Of a DNA stretch of 64,000 nt, positions 37,176 through 49,799 are shown piece after piece; the first letter of the stretch is position 1, and every line of letters begins with the position of its first letter. Origin of the DNA: Rhopalosiphum padi (lineage: Eukaryota > Arthropoda > Insecta > Hemiptera > Aphididae); assembly GCF_020882245.1 (NCBI RefSeq), contig NC_083600.1, positions 22,568,001 to 22,632,000 of the forward strand, given 5' to 3'. Made by a program: the position numbers and the translations under genes. The notes under the pieces were generated by a model, which made no database searches, was not told the DNA's origin, and was given only the letters and a program-made list of their open reading frames with translations.

Positions 37176-37335
37176 CAGGGCGGATTTATGGTGGGGTGAC
37201 ATGGCGATCGCCCCCCCCCCTTCGGGCCTTTATTTTGTACTACAGATTTTTTTGATATAAGTTATAGTCATACAGATATATATATAAATATTCCTATTCG
37301 TCCCCCCCCTTAAACAAGCTTCAGATCCGCCCCTG
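37176..37335. mobile_element. hAT-like MITE, 160 bp
   Basis: The left end CAGGGCGGATTTATGG is mirrored by the right end, whose reverse complement is CAGGGGCGGATCTGAAG. The caggggcggat terminus is frequent among insect hAT-type MITEs. The 8-bp flanks gtttaaaa (37168-37175) and gttcagag (37336-37343) agree at five positions and differ only by transitions, consistent with an aged 8-bp hAT target duplication. Two C-homopolymers (about 37210-37219 and 37302-37310) lie just inside each end and are also roughly symmetrical. There is no coding capacity. Confidence 0.72.
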
Positions 37336-37343
37336 GTTCAGAG

Positions 37344-38664
37344 TGGCGTAAAGTTGCATTGGGGTACTCCGAAAAATGTTGCACATTGTTCCACTCATCT
37401 TAACTATATATTATATAGGTACTATCTTCAATATATACTTTATATATACAATGTCTAATTAACAAGTTCGAAATTCTATTTCATGTATCGACTATCGAAG
37501 TAGATACTCCATCAAAAATATTTTGATTCAAAAAATCAAATTTATAATATATATTATCATTCAAAAAGTGAATAGCTTAAAAAATAGTAGTGATAAAAAG
37601 CTGTTAAAATATAATTTAAAAAATGTTTGATCGCAATAACATATTAGACTATTTAAAAATAATATGTATTTTCAAAAGAGTTAAAGTTTTTATAAATAAT
37701 GAATGTATCCAATTAAATGGGTCACTTTTATTTATTATATTATGTTATACGAAAAAATTATATCGTCACGTATTTATTATTATAACAGTAATATAATATC
37801 TCCATGGAATTAATAATTGTTTATTATTAAAAAATACATTTTAATAAAATCCGTCATAAATTGTGTAACAATAAATGTTACAGTATTGTTACTATATTAT
37901 AACATTATTTGATTAATATTGTTATATGCCAATTGTGCTTAACAAATAATGAGTAAGTACATTGTTTTAACATTGCTGGTGTTGTGTTCATTTTAAACAT
38001 ATCAGTTTTAAATATACGTTATTATATGAGTCTATGACCAGAGTGAAGTGTAATCTTCAGTACTTCCCCACCGTCTGTCAACTGTCAAGTATTGTAAAAA
38101 TAAAATTATTAAATCGCGATCTTTTGAGCACTAGCGATTTGTTACGTGAATATATTTTTTTTATATAAAAACAACAGTTTTTTAAAAAGCCCGTAAAAAT
38201 GAACCTCTTGCTAAGACTATAACGGTAGTTCAATCATAAAATTTTAGCAATAGATTATTTTTAAACTAAAATAAAAAAAAAAATCAACGAATAAAACAAA
38301 TTTAAAAATATTACGTTTTACGTTTATTTTGCGTTGGTAGTATTTTTTTTAGTCTTAATAGTAAGGTTAGCAAGAGCAACACTTCAATTGTCCACAATAG
38401 AAAATGAAAATTCGCTATTTATTAATCAAATATTACTTTTTACTAACATTTACATTTCCTGGCTAATTATACTTAATAACTGTCTAATTTAAATCAAAAT
38501 AAAAAAATAAGATTGTTCTTATTTTAAAAACTTTTTAAAGATTATTCTGGAAGGTTTAAGAACGTATTACGACAAGTATTGCAAAAAATGTAAACTATTA
38601 TCTCACGGGAAAATTTAACAAGCATATTTGAGATTTTTCTATTCAATATTAACGTTTTATGTAA
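37344..38664. other. AT-rich noncoding tract
   Basis: No supported gene. Mixed A/T-rich sequence without long frames. Confidence 0.65.
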
Positions 38665-38678
38665 CCCCCCCCCCCCCC
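38665..38678. repeat. C14 homopolymer
   Basis: A run of fourteen C, striking in this AT-rich context. Read directly; its length is prone to sequencing error. Confidence 0.85.
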
Positions 38679-38924
38679 ACAACTATGTTTGGATTTAAGT
38701 ATTTATGATCGTGTTAGAAAAATCAAATACTTAAGTAATGTATAATATAATTACTCGACACTCTTAATTGTGGCGCACCCCACACGTGGGGTTTTTGGAA
38801 ATAATAAATTACGTAATTAACGATTATCTAAATCATGCCAAATACGAATCGTCGTTTGGCTCGTTTAAAAGAAAAAAAAATGTATTTTATTATTATTTAT
38901 TACTACTATATCTATTCGATATGT

Positions 38925-39480
38925 AATAATAATATGCGGTGTTGGTGGCGGCGGTGGCGTTGCTGAAAACCGGAGAAAACTCATTTGTTAGAGTCAGTCG
39001 TAGCGGGAGGGTCGTACTCGTGTACATACGTATATAATAAAATGTATCGTTTCGGCTGATACCTTCATAATACTGTGTGTCATTTACTGTCGGTGCACGA
39101 CACGCGATATTATTATTATTTATACGTGTTAGACGACGCCGATTTAGGTCCTCCGGTCGATGGTCGGGCCTTTGGCGGAAGGCAGAGGTGTTGGTCGGCG
39201 GTGAGTCAGGATTGCGAGAGTCGGCGTGTTCTGGGTGGAGTTGAAGTCGACGGGGTTGAGAACGATGCTAAGGAATGACAGAGGAGCGGGTTGGATTTGT
39301 CTGCGAAGAAGAGATGGGCGTTCTACACGTCAGCAACCGCGGCCGTGTCGACTGAATGAATAAATACATATCGTCGAGTTTAAGATTCCCGGACACGTAC
39401 GCCACCCCCGCCAAACCTGGTCTCGCGCACATATAATATTATATACACTCGTGGGATCACCATTATACGGTTCCATGCAC
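38925..39480 (+). promoter_or_regulatory. CpG-rich island, possible promoter and untranslated first exon
   Basis: The island is GC- and CpG-rich from the gcggtgttggtggcggcggtgg block at 38936 to about 39440. An arthropod initiator-like TCAGTC is at 38994-38999, and a good donor, ggcg|GTGAGT, begins at 39201, so a first exon of about 200 bp is conceivable. A 67-codon frame (39075-39278) crosses the donor and has no recognisable product. The initiator word is short and common, so the exon model is only a hypothesis. Confidence 0.35.
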
Positions 39481-39919
39481 TTGTAACATTTTTGCAGCTC
39501 TAGAACGAAACGATGTTGTATTCATAATATTATATAATATATTAATATGTAATGACATGATCGCCTCGGTGATACAAATTTGTATAAAAGATAATGTAAT
39601 GATATAAAATAATAACTTATCACTGTATGCACCAATGTTCTATTTGTGAACCAAAAATGCTTAATCGTTTAAAATAAAATTGTTGTAATTTTATTAAAAT
39701 CTGCACATGGTATAAACACTATAAACATACCATTGAACATAATGAAAAGAATGAACTTATATATACATATATGTATATTGTATATAATATTATACACATA
39801 AATAAAACGTTATAATATACTGAAAACAGTGAAAACTCTTTTCGTAGGAAATTTGTCAGTGTTTTTATATTAGTACTTAATGTAAAGATACCGAAGTGAA
39901 GGATTAGTTTCTATATGTA
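39481..39919. other. AT-rich noncoding tract
   Basis: Nothing supported; AT-rich simple sequence. Confidence 0.6.
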
Positions 39920-40744
39920 CAAAGGGTGATTCGCCTTGCAAGATGCTCACCCCATTTTTCTTAAACTATGTATTTATTCAAGTTCTGGTTTTTGGAATTT
40001 TGAAGTATACTTAAGGATCATACTTTGAATTACTTAGATTTTTTATACCATTTAAAAGTACCCTGTAGCATTCCAATTGTTTTTCATACAAAAATCATTC
40101 TTTATTGATGTTAATTCTTGAGAAAATTACTTTTTTTTAAATATTGATTTATCAAAATTTTAACTAGTAGCATTTTGAATAATAATAATTATTATTATTA
40201 TTATTACTGTTTTATTTAACTTTGTGTACCTAATAAAGATAACAGGTATGGAATATATGAGGCCTGTGTTGATTTAACATTTATAGTAATTAATAAATAT
40301 TTATCATTATACTATAATTTGTAAAAATTGTCTTGTGTAAAATAAGCATAAAAATAAATATAACATACATTTTATATAAATATATATATATTTTTTTTTT
40401 TTTTAATTATTATCCTCAGTAATATATATTTTTTTAAATTTAAAAATTCGTATACATTTTAATTTTGATATCTCAATATTTTTAAAATAAAAAAAAATCA
40501 TCTGCTTAACAAATTACAGTAAAAAAAGTTAGGTTGGTTATTGTTTAAAAATAATGACATTTCCATCACTGCGTGATACTTCTGTAACGGTATAAAAATC
40601 TTAAGTATTTTAAAAAAATGATCCTTACTCTTTAAAATATATATGAGAATTCCAAAAATTTAAATTTAAATTAATTAATTATTAAAGGAAGAAACAAGAA
40701 ACACTGTGTACATGAATTGCGTTTCCATTTGAATCATCCTATTC
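39920..40744. mobile_element. Foldback element, copy 2 (~825 bp)
   Basis: The left arm starts aaagggtgattcgccttgc, then agatgctcaccccattttt and ggtttttggaattttgaagtatacttaaggatcat. The right arm, read in reverse complement from 40744, starts aggatgattcaaatgg and continues tttttggaattctcatatatattttaaagagtaaggatcat...acttaagatttttataccg. The arms therefore stay alignable for at least 200 bp. The centre holds an (AAT)(ATT) palindrome at 40178-40206. No transposase. This is the longest copy of the family in the window. Confidence 0.65.
40178..40206. repeat. (AAT)n-(ATT)n palindromic run
   Basis: A triplet run that inverts its own sequence, inside the foldback element at 39920-40744. Confidence 0.8.
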
Positions 40745-41379
40745 TTAGAAAACGGAGCTATAAGAAGCGGCGTATTTATTATTTTTCTTTAATAAAAAAT
40801 CAGTAAAATGTCAAATTTATATTTTATCGTTTTGTTATTTTTTAATTTCACCACGTAAAGTAATAAAATATTATTATCCACTGAAGCTTAAATTGTTGTT
40901 CTACACATAAAAGGCATAGTAGAGTATTTTGTTGTTAGCAAAGCTATTATACATGAATATACACGCGTTGATAGAAGCATTAAACGGCACTAAAATATAT
41001 TTTAATATTTATTTACAAAATATATAGACGGAACTGTAAGTTATTGTTTTTCTACCGTTTAACGCTTAATTAAATAAAAACTGTATTCTCATAAATAAAA
41101 CAAATTATTTTCACTTGATGGTTCGCTATAGTTTTAAAATCGATTTAATTGTTCATCTAGATTACTGGAAGTATACACACACTAATCATCAGGCATGGTG
41201 ACATACACACAATTTCGATTATCAATAAATTATGATTCATTCCATCTTAGTATTGTGACCTTTGACCGTATTTTCGTTTTGAAAGTGTTGAATAATTACT
41301 ATTATTTTGAAATAATTGTGATATAATATAATCGTGTATTATATCGATGCGAATAAATTTGCAGTTTTAAAATTCATTT
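40745..41379. other. AT-rich noncoding tract
   Basis: No gene seen; no repeat of note. Confidence 0.6.
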
Positions 41380-41970
41380 ATACGTATACTGACGCTATAA
41401 AACGGATCGGTCGTAATTTTTGGAAATAGTTTTTTGGCAACCCGAACCGAAGGTCGTAAAACCGGTGGAGAGAATCGAACGAGCCACCCGGCGACACGGA
41501 CGTTCATATATATATATACGACAATAATAGCGTATAACAATAATAGCAAACTTGCAGAAAACAATCCCATCGTTCTGGACACACACACACAAACAACGTA
41601 TTTTCAACGTTTCCCACCGCGTTCGTGGCTGATTTATACTGTAAAAAAACGCAACACAACACTTTTACTCCCCTCATACAAATCCGCAGTTCAATCCCAC
41701 TCGATACTTGTCCGCACTCAGTTCTCCGCCGTTATATGGCGATCCGACATAAGACTGGTTCGATAGAGGATAAAACGAACAGACGCTTTATATTATTTAC
41801 ACGACTCGTGAAAAAAAAAAAACGTACAGATCGAGTGAACGGCGAACGCCGACAATATACGTCGTATAATATCGCTGTGGAAAACGCTAAATAGTATAAT
41901 GACGTTTACTTGCAGAAATCGATTTCGCCACGCGCACTGCTTTTATGTCACAATAACGGAGCATTTGATG
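41380..41970. promoter_or_regulatory. CpG-rich patch
   Basis: CpG-rich (acccgaaccgaaggtcg, gagccacccggcgacacggacg, ttctccgccg, gaacggcgaacgccgac), with frames of up to 110 codons on both strands, e.g. 41434-41766, which starts at TTG and has no product I recognise. An acceptor-like cttgcag lies at about 41911. The competing frames suggest composition rather than coding. Promoter or untranslated exon is the better guess. Confidence 0.3.
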
Positions 41971-42040
41971 AAAAAAAAAACCCCTATATCATTATAATCT
42001 TTGACCCCGAACACTTCATTGATTGGCTATGATATATATA

Positions 42041-42738
42041 CAGAGTGATTGACCAGACATGCTTAATCCGATTTTTCTTTAACGAATTACTTTGTTTAAA
42101 TTCTGTTTTTTAGACTTGATTAAGTTTTCAAAGTATTGAAATTACTCTTACTAGATACTTAAGAAGTGTAGAGAACACTCCTTGAATACCTAGTGAGAAG
42201 TGATACAAACTTTGTTATATACTCAATGAGAATCCCTCATTTCTACTGTAAATTATTTAGTGAATTATTTATCTAAAAATGTTTATGTATCTAATTCAAA
42301 ATAATTTCTCAGTTATCAAAATGTATACAATAAAGATAATAGTTCTAAAAAATTATCTAACGAAATTATACAGAAGATATTATATGTGATATAGTATTTA
42401 TTATACTCGAACCCTATAAATTTTACTCATTTTTATTTATAACCAATATTTTCAAATCAAATCACATGTATAACTCAAAAACTATTAGTTCAAACTTTGA
42501 TTTTTCTCAACTAAATATTTTCAGAATAATTATTCGCTAAATAGTTTATATTAAAAATAGGTTCTCATTTAAAAACCAGAAGTTTGTATCTCTACAGCAC
42601 CACCTTAAGTAATACAAAAAAATCTTAAGAGTTTAAAAATATGGTCTTTAACGGTATTTAAAATTTACAAAGATTAGTTTTTGAGTTAATTCATTATTGA
42701 AGAATAAAAATGGGTGAGAATACTTGATAAATATCTCC
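42041..42738. mobile_element. Foldback element, copy 3 (~700 bp)
   Basis: The left end cagagtgattgaccagacatgc is followed by ttaatccgatttttcttta. The right end, in reverse complement, reads atttatcaagtattctcacccatttttattc. Inner blocks are also inverted: tgagaatccctcattt...aaatgtttatg (42227-42290) against the 42471-42600 side (gttctcatttaaaaaccagaagtttgta). The latter also matches copy 1 (ttctcatttgaaaatcataaaagttta, about 34633-34660). Non-autonomous, no frame. Confidence 0.6.
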
Positions 42739-43094
42739 TAATAAACATAATATAATATAATATATAGTCATATAATGGTCTGAAAAGTTACCAAACCCAA
42801 ATTTTATTCATGGTTAATAAAAAAAAAATCTCTTTAATGTATTAAATTGGTTTTTTATTCTATTTATTTTTAATTTTTAATTTATTTATTCTATCCGGAT
42901 GTTAATCAAAACTACTACTATGTAGTGTATATTCAAATAATAAAATTGTGCATTAAAATGTTTATGAATAGCTTCAGGTCTGTTAGTTTTCCTAGCGTTA
43001 TTTGTTGGAAATAAATAATAATTTAAATAAACGCATCTCCGAGTGATATACCTATATTAGAAGTAGTTTATTTTTAGGTTATTTTCTAATTAAT

Positions 43095-43262
43095 TTATTA
43101 GGTTTATAACTGAAACATTAATTACTTTTTACTTAAATGTAAAAGATTTAGACATATTTTAAAACAATAAACTTTAGGTATATTTAAATATTCCAAAAAT
43201 CATATTTTGAATAACTATATTATATTGAAGCAAAAAATGAGGTGAACATGCTTGGTGATTTA
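43095..43262 (-). mobile_element. Lone arm of the foldback family
   Basis: The reverse complement reads aatcaccaagcatgttcacctcatttttt, then ttattcaaaatatgatttttggaatatttaaatatacctaaag and a tctaaatcttttacatttaagtaaaaagtaatta block. It aligns with the first ~170 bp of copy 2. It preserves the most regular terminus in the window. No opposing arm was found within about 300 bp, so it is a truncated or recombined copy. Confidence 0.6.
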
Positions 43263-43329
43263 TTATGAATAGTACATTACAAAAGTGTTTATTTTTTAAT
43301 CACGAATCTAATTGATTTTGATATGATAA

Positions 43330-43630
43330 TATCATTCCATAACCAAACGGACGAATTTTACTCAAATTAATTTCCCAACGATCGTAATTGATAACGTTTT
43401 CTAAGTAAACGTCGCTCGAAAATTGAATTTAGATTTTCACGCTGCATGTATAGCATATTATTCACCATACGTAGATCTAGTACATAGTTAATGTTTAACA
43501 CGTTCAGTTTGCAAATGCAATTCCGCGACTATGACGTTTTCAAGACGCGCTATGCTGCAGAGAAGTTTCATTAGGCTTTCAATCGAGTAAATTGTAGGCT
43601 TTGAAGTCCCACATTTTGTATATCGTGCGA
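43330..43630. promoter_or_regulatory. Mildly CpG-richer patch
   Basis: Contains aaacgtcgctcg, attccgcgactatgacg and caagacgcgctatgctgcag in AT-rich flanks. No frame is supported. The role is inferred from composition only. Confidence 0.18.
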
Positions 43631-43640
43631 ATAACTACGC

Positions 43641-43730
43641 TAATATATATATATATATGTATATTATATGTATATTAAAAGTATATATATATGTATATTA
43701 TATGTATATTATATATATATATTATATGTA
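43641..43730. repeat. Compound (AT)n/(TATG)n microsatellite
   Basis: Alternating AT runs and atgtatattat segments, repeated about three times, are read directly. Confidence 0.85.
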
Positions 43731-46700
43731 TCAATGTATCTAAATACTATTGCGCATAAACTTAACCAATGCGACTGGAAGCAGTGATTGGAAATTATGT
43801 TGTATATTGTAGTTTATGTAGACAAGACATACATTATTAATCAGTTTACACTCAAAGTAATATTGGATTTCCTTAAACTATGTGTATTATACGTTAACTT
43901 ATTGACAAGTCCGAACCCAAATCCATCGATGATTTTGAAGGATAAAGTTAAAATGTTTAAAACAACAATGTACGTTATATTTAGTACTATGAACATTAGT
44001 TGTACCTAAATTATAAACAAACACATTCGTATATACAATAATGTTCAATTAAAACGAAGAAATCGTATACGAAAAATATTAAATAGATTAGAATAATTTC
44101 AAAAAACAAGATTATGAGATTATTGTAAAGATTTTATAGGGACAAAATATGAGCATATTAATATAATTTATTGTTTTATTCTAAGTCTAACTATAGTATT
44201 GTATAAAAGCCAACCCGCAGTTAATTATAGTAATTTCATTCTCTATTAGGTACCTATATAATTAATTAAACTAATACATGTCTATTAAAGATCAAAATAT
44301 TTATGGATTCACTTAAATCGAAATAAAACAAAACAATCTTACAATATTAAAATAAGAAATCGATGTTATTTTATATTGGGTTGTTCAAAATGAAGGTTTT
44401 AAAATAATATATTGAAAATGATCAAATTATTTAATTTTAGATATTTAATTGTCAAATATTTCTAAACAAACGAAAAAACCTTTATCCTTCGTATTTTAAA
44501 CAAAGGAAAAACTTAAAATATATTGGCTTATAGAAAAATTATACTGAAAAAACTTTTTTTTAATGATAGAAAATATTAATTAAAAATGATAAAAATATAT
44601 GTATACAATATACATAATATAGTGTAAAAAATATAATTTAATATTTCGAAACATTGTCTTATATATTATCAATTCAACGATTTATATTAATTTAAATATT
44701 AAGGAATGGTAAAAGATTATTTACCGTAAAATATTTTTCATAGTATATAATGTTCTAAATAATTATAATACATATCAATTACCGTATTATTAAGTAATAA
44801 ATTAGATATGTAAATAAAAGCGTTGTACCAGCAACAATTTTTATCGTAAATTACATTTTAAATATCAAGAACAATATTAATAAATTAGGCTTATAATTTA
44901 AGCACATATTTTGTTATTTATCCAGTCTAATTGTAAATATTAAATAATTTGAATCAATTCAAATTTAATATTAATTATAATTCAAATTAAATGTTACAAA
45001 AATAAATGGATGGCTCCATAAGTCATTTTTGAATTAATTCATCTCATAAAATATATTTGATTAATTTATTTAGATATCTAAACTATACAACCTAAATCCA
45101 AAATTATACGTCAATTATTAAATATTTGATAACGATATAAAATAATAAAAATGAATAGTTTTTATTCTTTAGTTTAATTTTACTAAAAAAAAATTTTATC
45201 TCTATTTCAACGATGTTGTAATGTTAATATTTTATTTCTAAAAGAGTTTTTGTTTAATAATAACACACTAACACACACACACACGAGGTTAAAAATAAAT
45301 TATAAATTATTTTTTTTACTCTTACAGTTGCCACTCTATATATTACGATTTGATAAGGGTTAGAACGTTTGAAAAATCAAAAAAATGTATATAGGTATAT
45401 CATACAAATTATAAAAGGTACTGGACATGTACCATATCACTTAAATTAAATTTTCTGTTTATAACCACGAAGAGGATTTCAAGTTTGGACTAGAACAGGT
45501 GAGGGAGCATGGAAAAACATCATTATTATTATTATTATAAAACAGATTAAAACTGTTGACTCTCAACTATAACATATGAAAACAGGGATTCGCTTCAGGG
45601 TTTAAAACAAATGCAAATAAAAAATTATAATTTTTACCTTAAGTACAACAAAATAAAATCATAATTTACAAACCGCTTTAATAATAATAATTAAAAAAAA
45701 AAAAGAATACAATTTTAGAACATAAAAAATGAGAAAATACATTTTTTTAAATAACTTATCTAGCTTTTGTATGTGATCTTGAATGTGTAGACATAACAAA
45801 TCAAAAGACCCTTTACTAATATAAATATAATATTTATAAACGACTAAGGGTTAAACTTATCAAACAAATCAACCATTGTATTGTACGCATTTGCCCGTAA
45901 CATAATGTAATTTTTCCTGATTTAATATACCATAAATTGGACATTTGAACCTTATAGATATATTATGTACCTACAGTATATACAAAAAGTGTTTGCAGAG
46001 GAAAAATGAATATCCGGCAACATAAAACCAATATATTCATATCCACTAATGTAAGGGTTATAAAAAACAATAATGTCATTGTTTGGAAAAAATGTAAAAA
46101 ACTTTTAATCCATACTACAAATTGTGTCAAATAATAGTTTAGTACCTGATAAATTATAATACATAAATATAATAGCGTCACAACAGCATTAGTGCATTAC
46201 AGTATATGAACATAATAGCTCATAGAACAAATGGGTATTTATCTAAAAATGTAACTTTGGTTATACATAATTCTGATTAATTTAATAAACTGATCATTTT
46301 CAAAAAAAACGTTCCACTTTTTTTCAAAATTTAATTGTCTTAGCGCAATTTATTGCAAAACTAACAATTCGTTAATAATATTATAATTGCAATAAACTAC
46401 ATTATACATTCGGGTCTCGGGATATACAAAACATATAGTTCATAATATTCCATGTATAATACTATTTTAATAGAATCAATAATACATATATATCTTAATA
46501 CCATACTTATTAGTGAACAAAAATTTATAGATCAATTTTATTTTTCAAATTTCCGAAGAGGTTTGACTGTTTTTTTAATGAATTAATGTATGTGGGAATT
46601 TTATATGTATTATACAAAATTAAATAAATAAATAAAGTTTTACGTTCAAAATTATAATTCTGTAGTATTATAAAATCAGGTATATAATATACTAGTATAA

Positions 46701-48595
46701 AGTGAATTCAAATTCTTACGCGAAAATCGTTTATCGTATAAACTTGTGATGTTTTATGTTATTGGTTTTCAAAAAAGATTATTTTTTAAACATTTTATTT
46801 GATCTTACTTTTGTGTATTTATAAGTTTTTAACTAGACCGTAGCTATAGCTATTTTGAATTCAATTAGAGTTTTCCATATTATGAATAAATTATTTAACA
46901 AAAAAAAAACTTATGGTTGAAAACATGCGAAATATAGGTCTATAAAACTACTATATAAAATGTTCACCAAATAGAAAATATTTTTTAATTACCTCCAGTA
47001 ATTACACAAAATGCCGATATCTGTTCTTATCACCATTCACCGACTTATGATTACATACTTAATATTTTTACTTATCGCAATTTACTCGTACACTTTCAGA
47101 TAGTTATTTTCGGTTTGTAATGTATGTATAATGAATAAACTTAATTTATAGAAAATCAAAAGGTTGAGATACCAATAGGTTGAAAAAATCAATTCAATTG
47201 AAATCCTATCGATAAACCAAAATTCCTGCTCACTGCAGATATTTACAGATAACGTTTTAAAAAAATAGTTTAGACAATTTTATTTCGCGAAAACGTAAGT
47301 TTATGCACTGTGGGTCTATTAATACTGACATACTTATCGTCTTCCATCGACATGAACGCATTATAATTTAAAAAACTGAAGACAGCTTAACACAATAATA
47401 AGTTATAGTATACACAAGACACCACTTTCACTTATTGTTTGTAGCCAAAAGTCTTAAATATGAACAATATAGTAAGAGTAAATATAATAACATGTTATGG
47501 CAATCACTGCAGAAGTATTCATCGAGAATTAGTGTAAATGTTCAATAAAGATATGTAATTTATTGAAGTGTTTTAACTTATCACAACTTCACAACTCGAT
47601 TGTAACTTTTTGAAAAAAAAAATATTCTTATTTTTTTTACGACCTCACAAACATCATGTTTTATGACAATTCCCGTGTGTTTAATAAGTATGGCTATACG
47701 CCACTTTGTACGAATAGAAATATTTCACTATAGTCTGTGTATAAAATATGATGTATTACATAATTACCAGATTTTTGCTAAAATCTTGAATCCAATAAGT
47801 TATTATTAAATTTTAAGACAATTAAAGTTACTTAAGACTAAATTTATCACAAAATCAAAATGTTATAGTTATTGATTTTCGACAAGGAATATATAACTAT
47901 GTGTAATATACTAATACAATACTGAACTTGACATATTGTTCAAAATATATATTATAATAATGCTGGGTAGTGATTGAATATTTTCATATCTCAATAAAAA
48001 AAATAATATAACATCTCAATATTTCTATTAGCCAATTTTCACTATTTTCAAATTCTTCTTTGAAATTTGATATTCATTGCTATTCAATAAATGAGTATTT
48101 TAGTTTCAGAAAAATTTAATATTCACAAATTAGATACAAAAAATATTTATGATCTATGCCGAATAAAATATTTTACCTAAATCCAAAATATGTTTGTATT
48201 TTAATTTACACAGTGAAAACAAGAATATCATAAAAAATATTGATAATAGTATATATTGGTATAAATCATAGAATATTTACAGAAAATTATCTATAGACAG
48301 TAAGTTGGTTAAATTACTTAAGAATCATTTTCAATCTCTAATTAGTATTTTATCTCTGTGTATTTAAAAAAATATATTTATATCGTAACTTTCTAGAACT
48401 ATGCGTTAAAAAATTAACCCGCATACAATAAGAAATAAAATACATAAAAGTGTTCTTTTACATTTTTCTTTGTAAATTAATTAAAAGTATTTTAAACAAT
48501 ATAATATTGTATAATATACAAAATGTACGCCGTGTACGCACAACTAAAATGATAATATTCACAACAGAACTATTTCCGAACAAATGTAATACATT

Positions 48596-48639
<44 letters not shown>

Positions 48640-49617
48640 CTTAATGTATTTCAAATAGCAATGGAAAATAACTAAGATATTATGTACAATACGTAAAAAA
48701 AGGATTGATCTATATGCTACCGAAAATGAATCTGTAAAAGGTTTACAACATCGCACAATGCTTTTCGGAAGAATAGAGTGCGTGTAGGGTCTTAAGAAGA
48801 GTTTAAATAAATGAACACGAAGTAAGTTGTGACCAAGACTAAGTCGGGGGTAAAATAAAATGGCGTCTAGGGAATCGTATAGATACTAGAAAGATTGGCT
48901 CGAGGATATTTCTACTACACAGAGAAAACGGGACACGAAATAATAATGTTATTTCATAAAAATGTATATATTTAAATTAATAATCGAATTTTGCTCTTCG
49001 AAAACAATAACGAAAAAACAATGAATTCGAAAAAACAATAAGACACATCGAATTTACCAAACTTATAGACACGGTGGGACTTGTTTTAAATTCAGTGCAT
49101 GTTTCTGTGACTGAATAAAATGTATACGATAATATAATCACAGTTCAATTAAAAAAAAAAAAAAAAAGAATGTAAAATCGTCAACCTATCTTGTTATATA
49201 AAATTTCAATTTTGAAAGAGAGAAAACTTTTGATATTCATTAACATTATAAAACCCGTTTAAATTTTATATTTCAATCGAACATGCGCTCACGTTAAGAA
49301 TCGTGCATAAAACTATATATTATTATAGTGCTTGTTTTAAGGCTTTTACTGCATCGCCAAACTGATTGGGTACACCAATACTATGACATTTTTAGTAACA
49401 CTTATAACGACACTATATTACACCAACACTGCCATTAGTATGGCGAAAGATGAAATAAATCATTTTTTGACTGAGATAACGCTGCTTTTGAAAAAAATAG
49501 TCTTCATTATAAAAATTTTATTAGAATATCGATTTTTATGGAATAGCAAATTCATACAGTCGTTTTTCGTTAACCAAAAAATACTAAATTATACTTAAAG
49601 AAAAAAATAATTAAATG
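43731..49617. other. Long AT-rich noncoding tract
   Basis: About 5.9 kb without a supported gene. It holds (AC)n at 45271-45284, (ATT)n at 45521-45540, (AT)n at 48599-48636 and poly-A near 49150. A CpG-richer spot lies at about 48700-48930. An aaataaataaataaag run near 46620 could be a LINE 3' tail. Frames of 60-73 codons (43788, 45963, 48450, 49383) are hydrophobic AT-driven translations that I do not accept. Confidence 0.6.
48599..48636. repeat. (AT)n microsatellite
   Basis: The longest uninterrupted AT dinucleotide run in the window, about 38 bases, read directly. Confidence 0.92.
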
Positions 49618-49799
49618 CAATCGAGTCGCGATAACTCGAACATCGACAACTCGAAAAAAATTGACTACTCGAATTTTTTTTTATTCCCCTAGAAATATAA
49701 ATTATTAATATAAGAGATTCTAACTGAATCTCGAATAATACATAATATCTTGAATCGATTTTTATCTCCTTTCAACTTCGAGTTATCGCGACTCGACTA
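49618..49799. mobile_element. pogo/Tigger-like MITE, 182 bp
   Basis: CGAGTCGCGATAACTCGAA near the left end (from 49622) is mirrored exactly by TTCGAGTTATCGCGACTCG, ending at 49795. The outermost bases are diverged (caat / agtc against an expected CAGT), and the flanks tg/TA fit an eroded TA duplication. A second internal repeat, cgacaactcgaaa/gactactcgaat, follows the left end. AT-rich interior, no frame. The CpG-rich inverted repeat survives intact while the very tips have decayed. Confidence 0.75.

Noticed and set aside
41367..41894. Five overlapping frames of 70-110 codons
   Set aside because: They compete on both strands, the longest starts at TTG, and there is no recognisable peptide. 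Treated as CpG-rich noncoding sequence.
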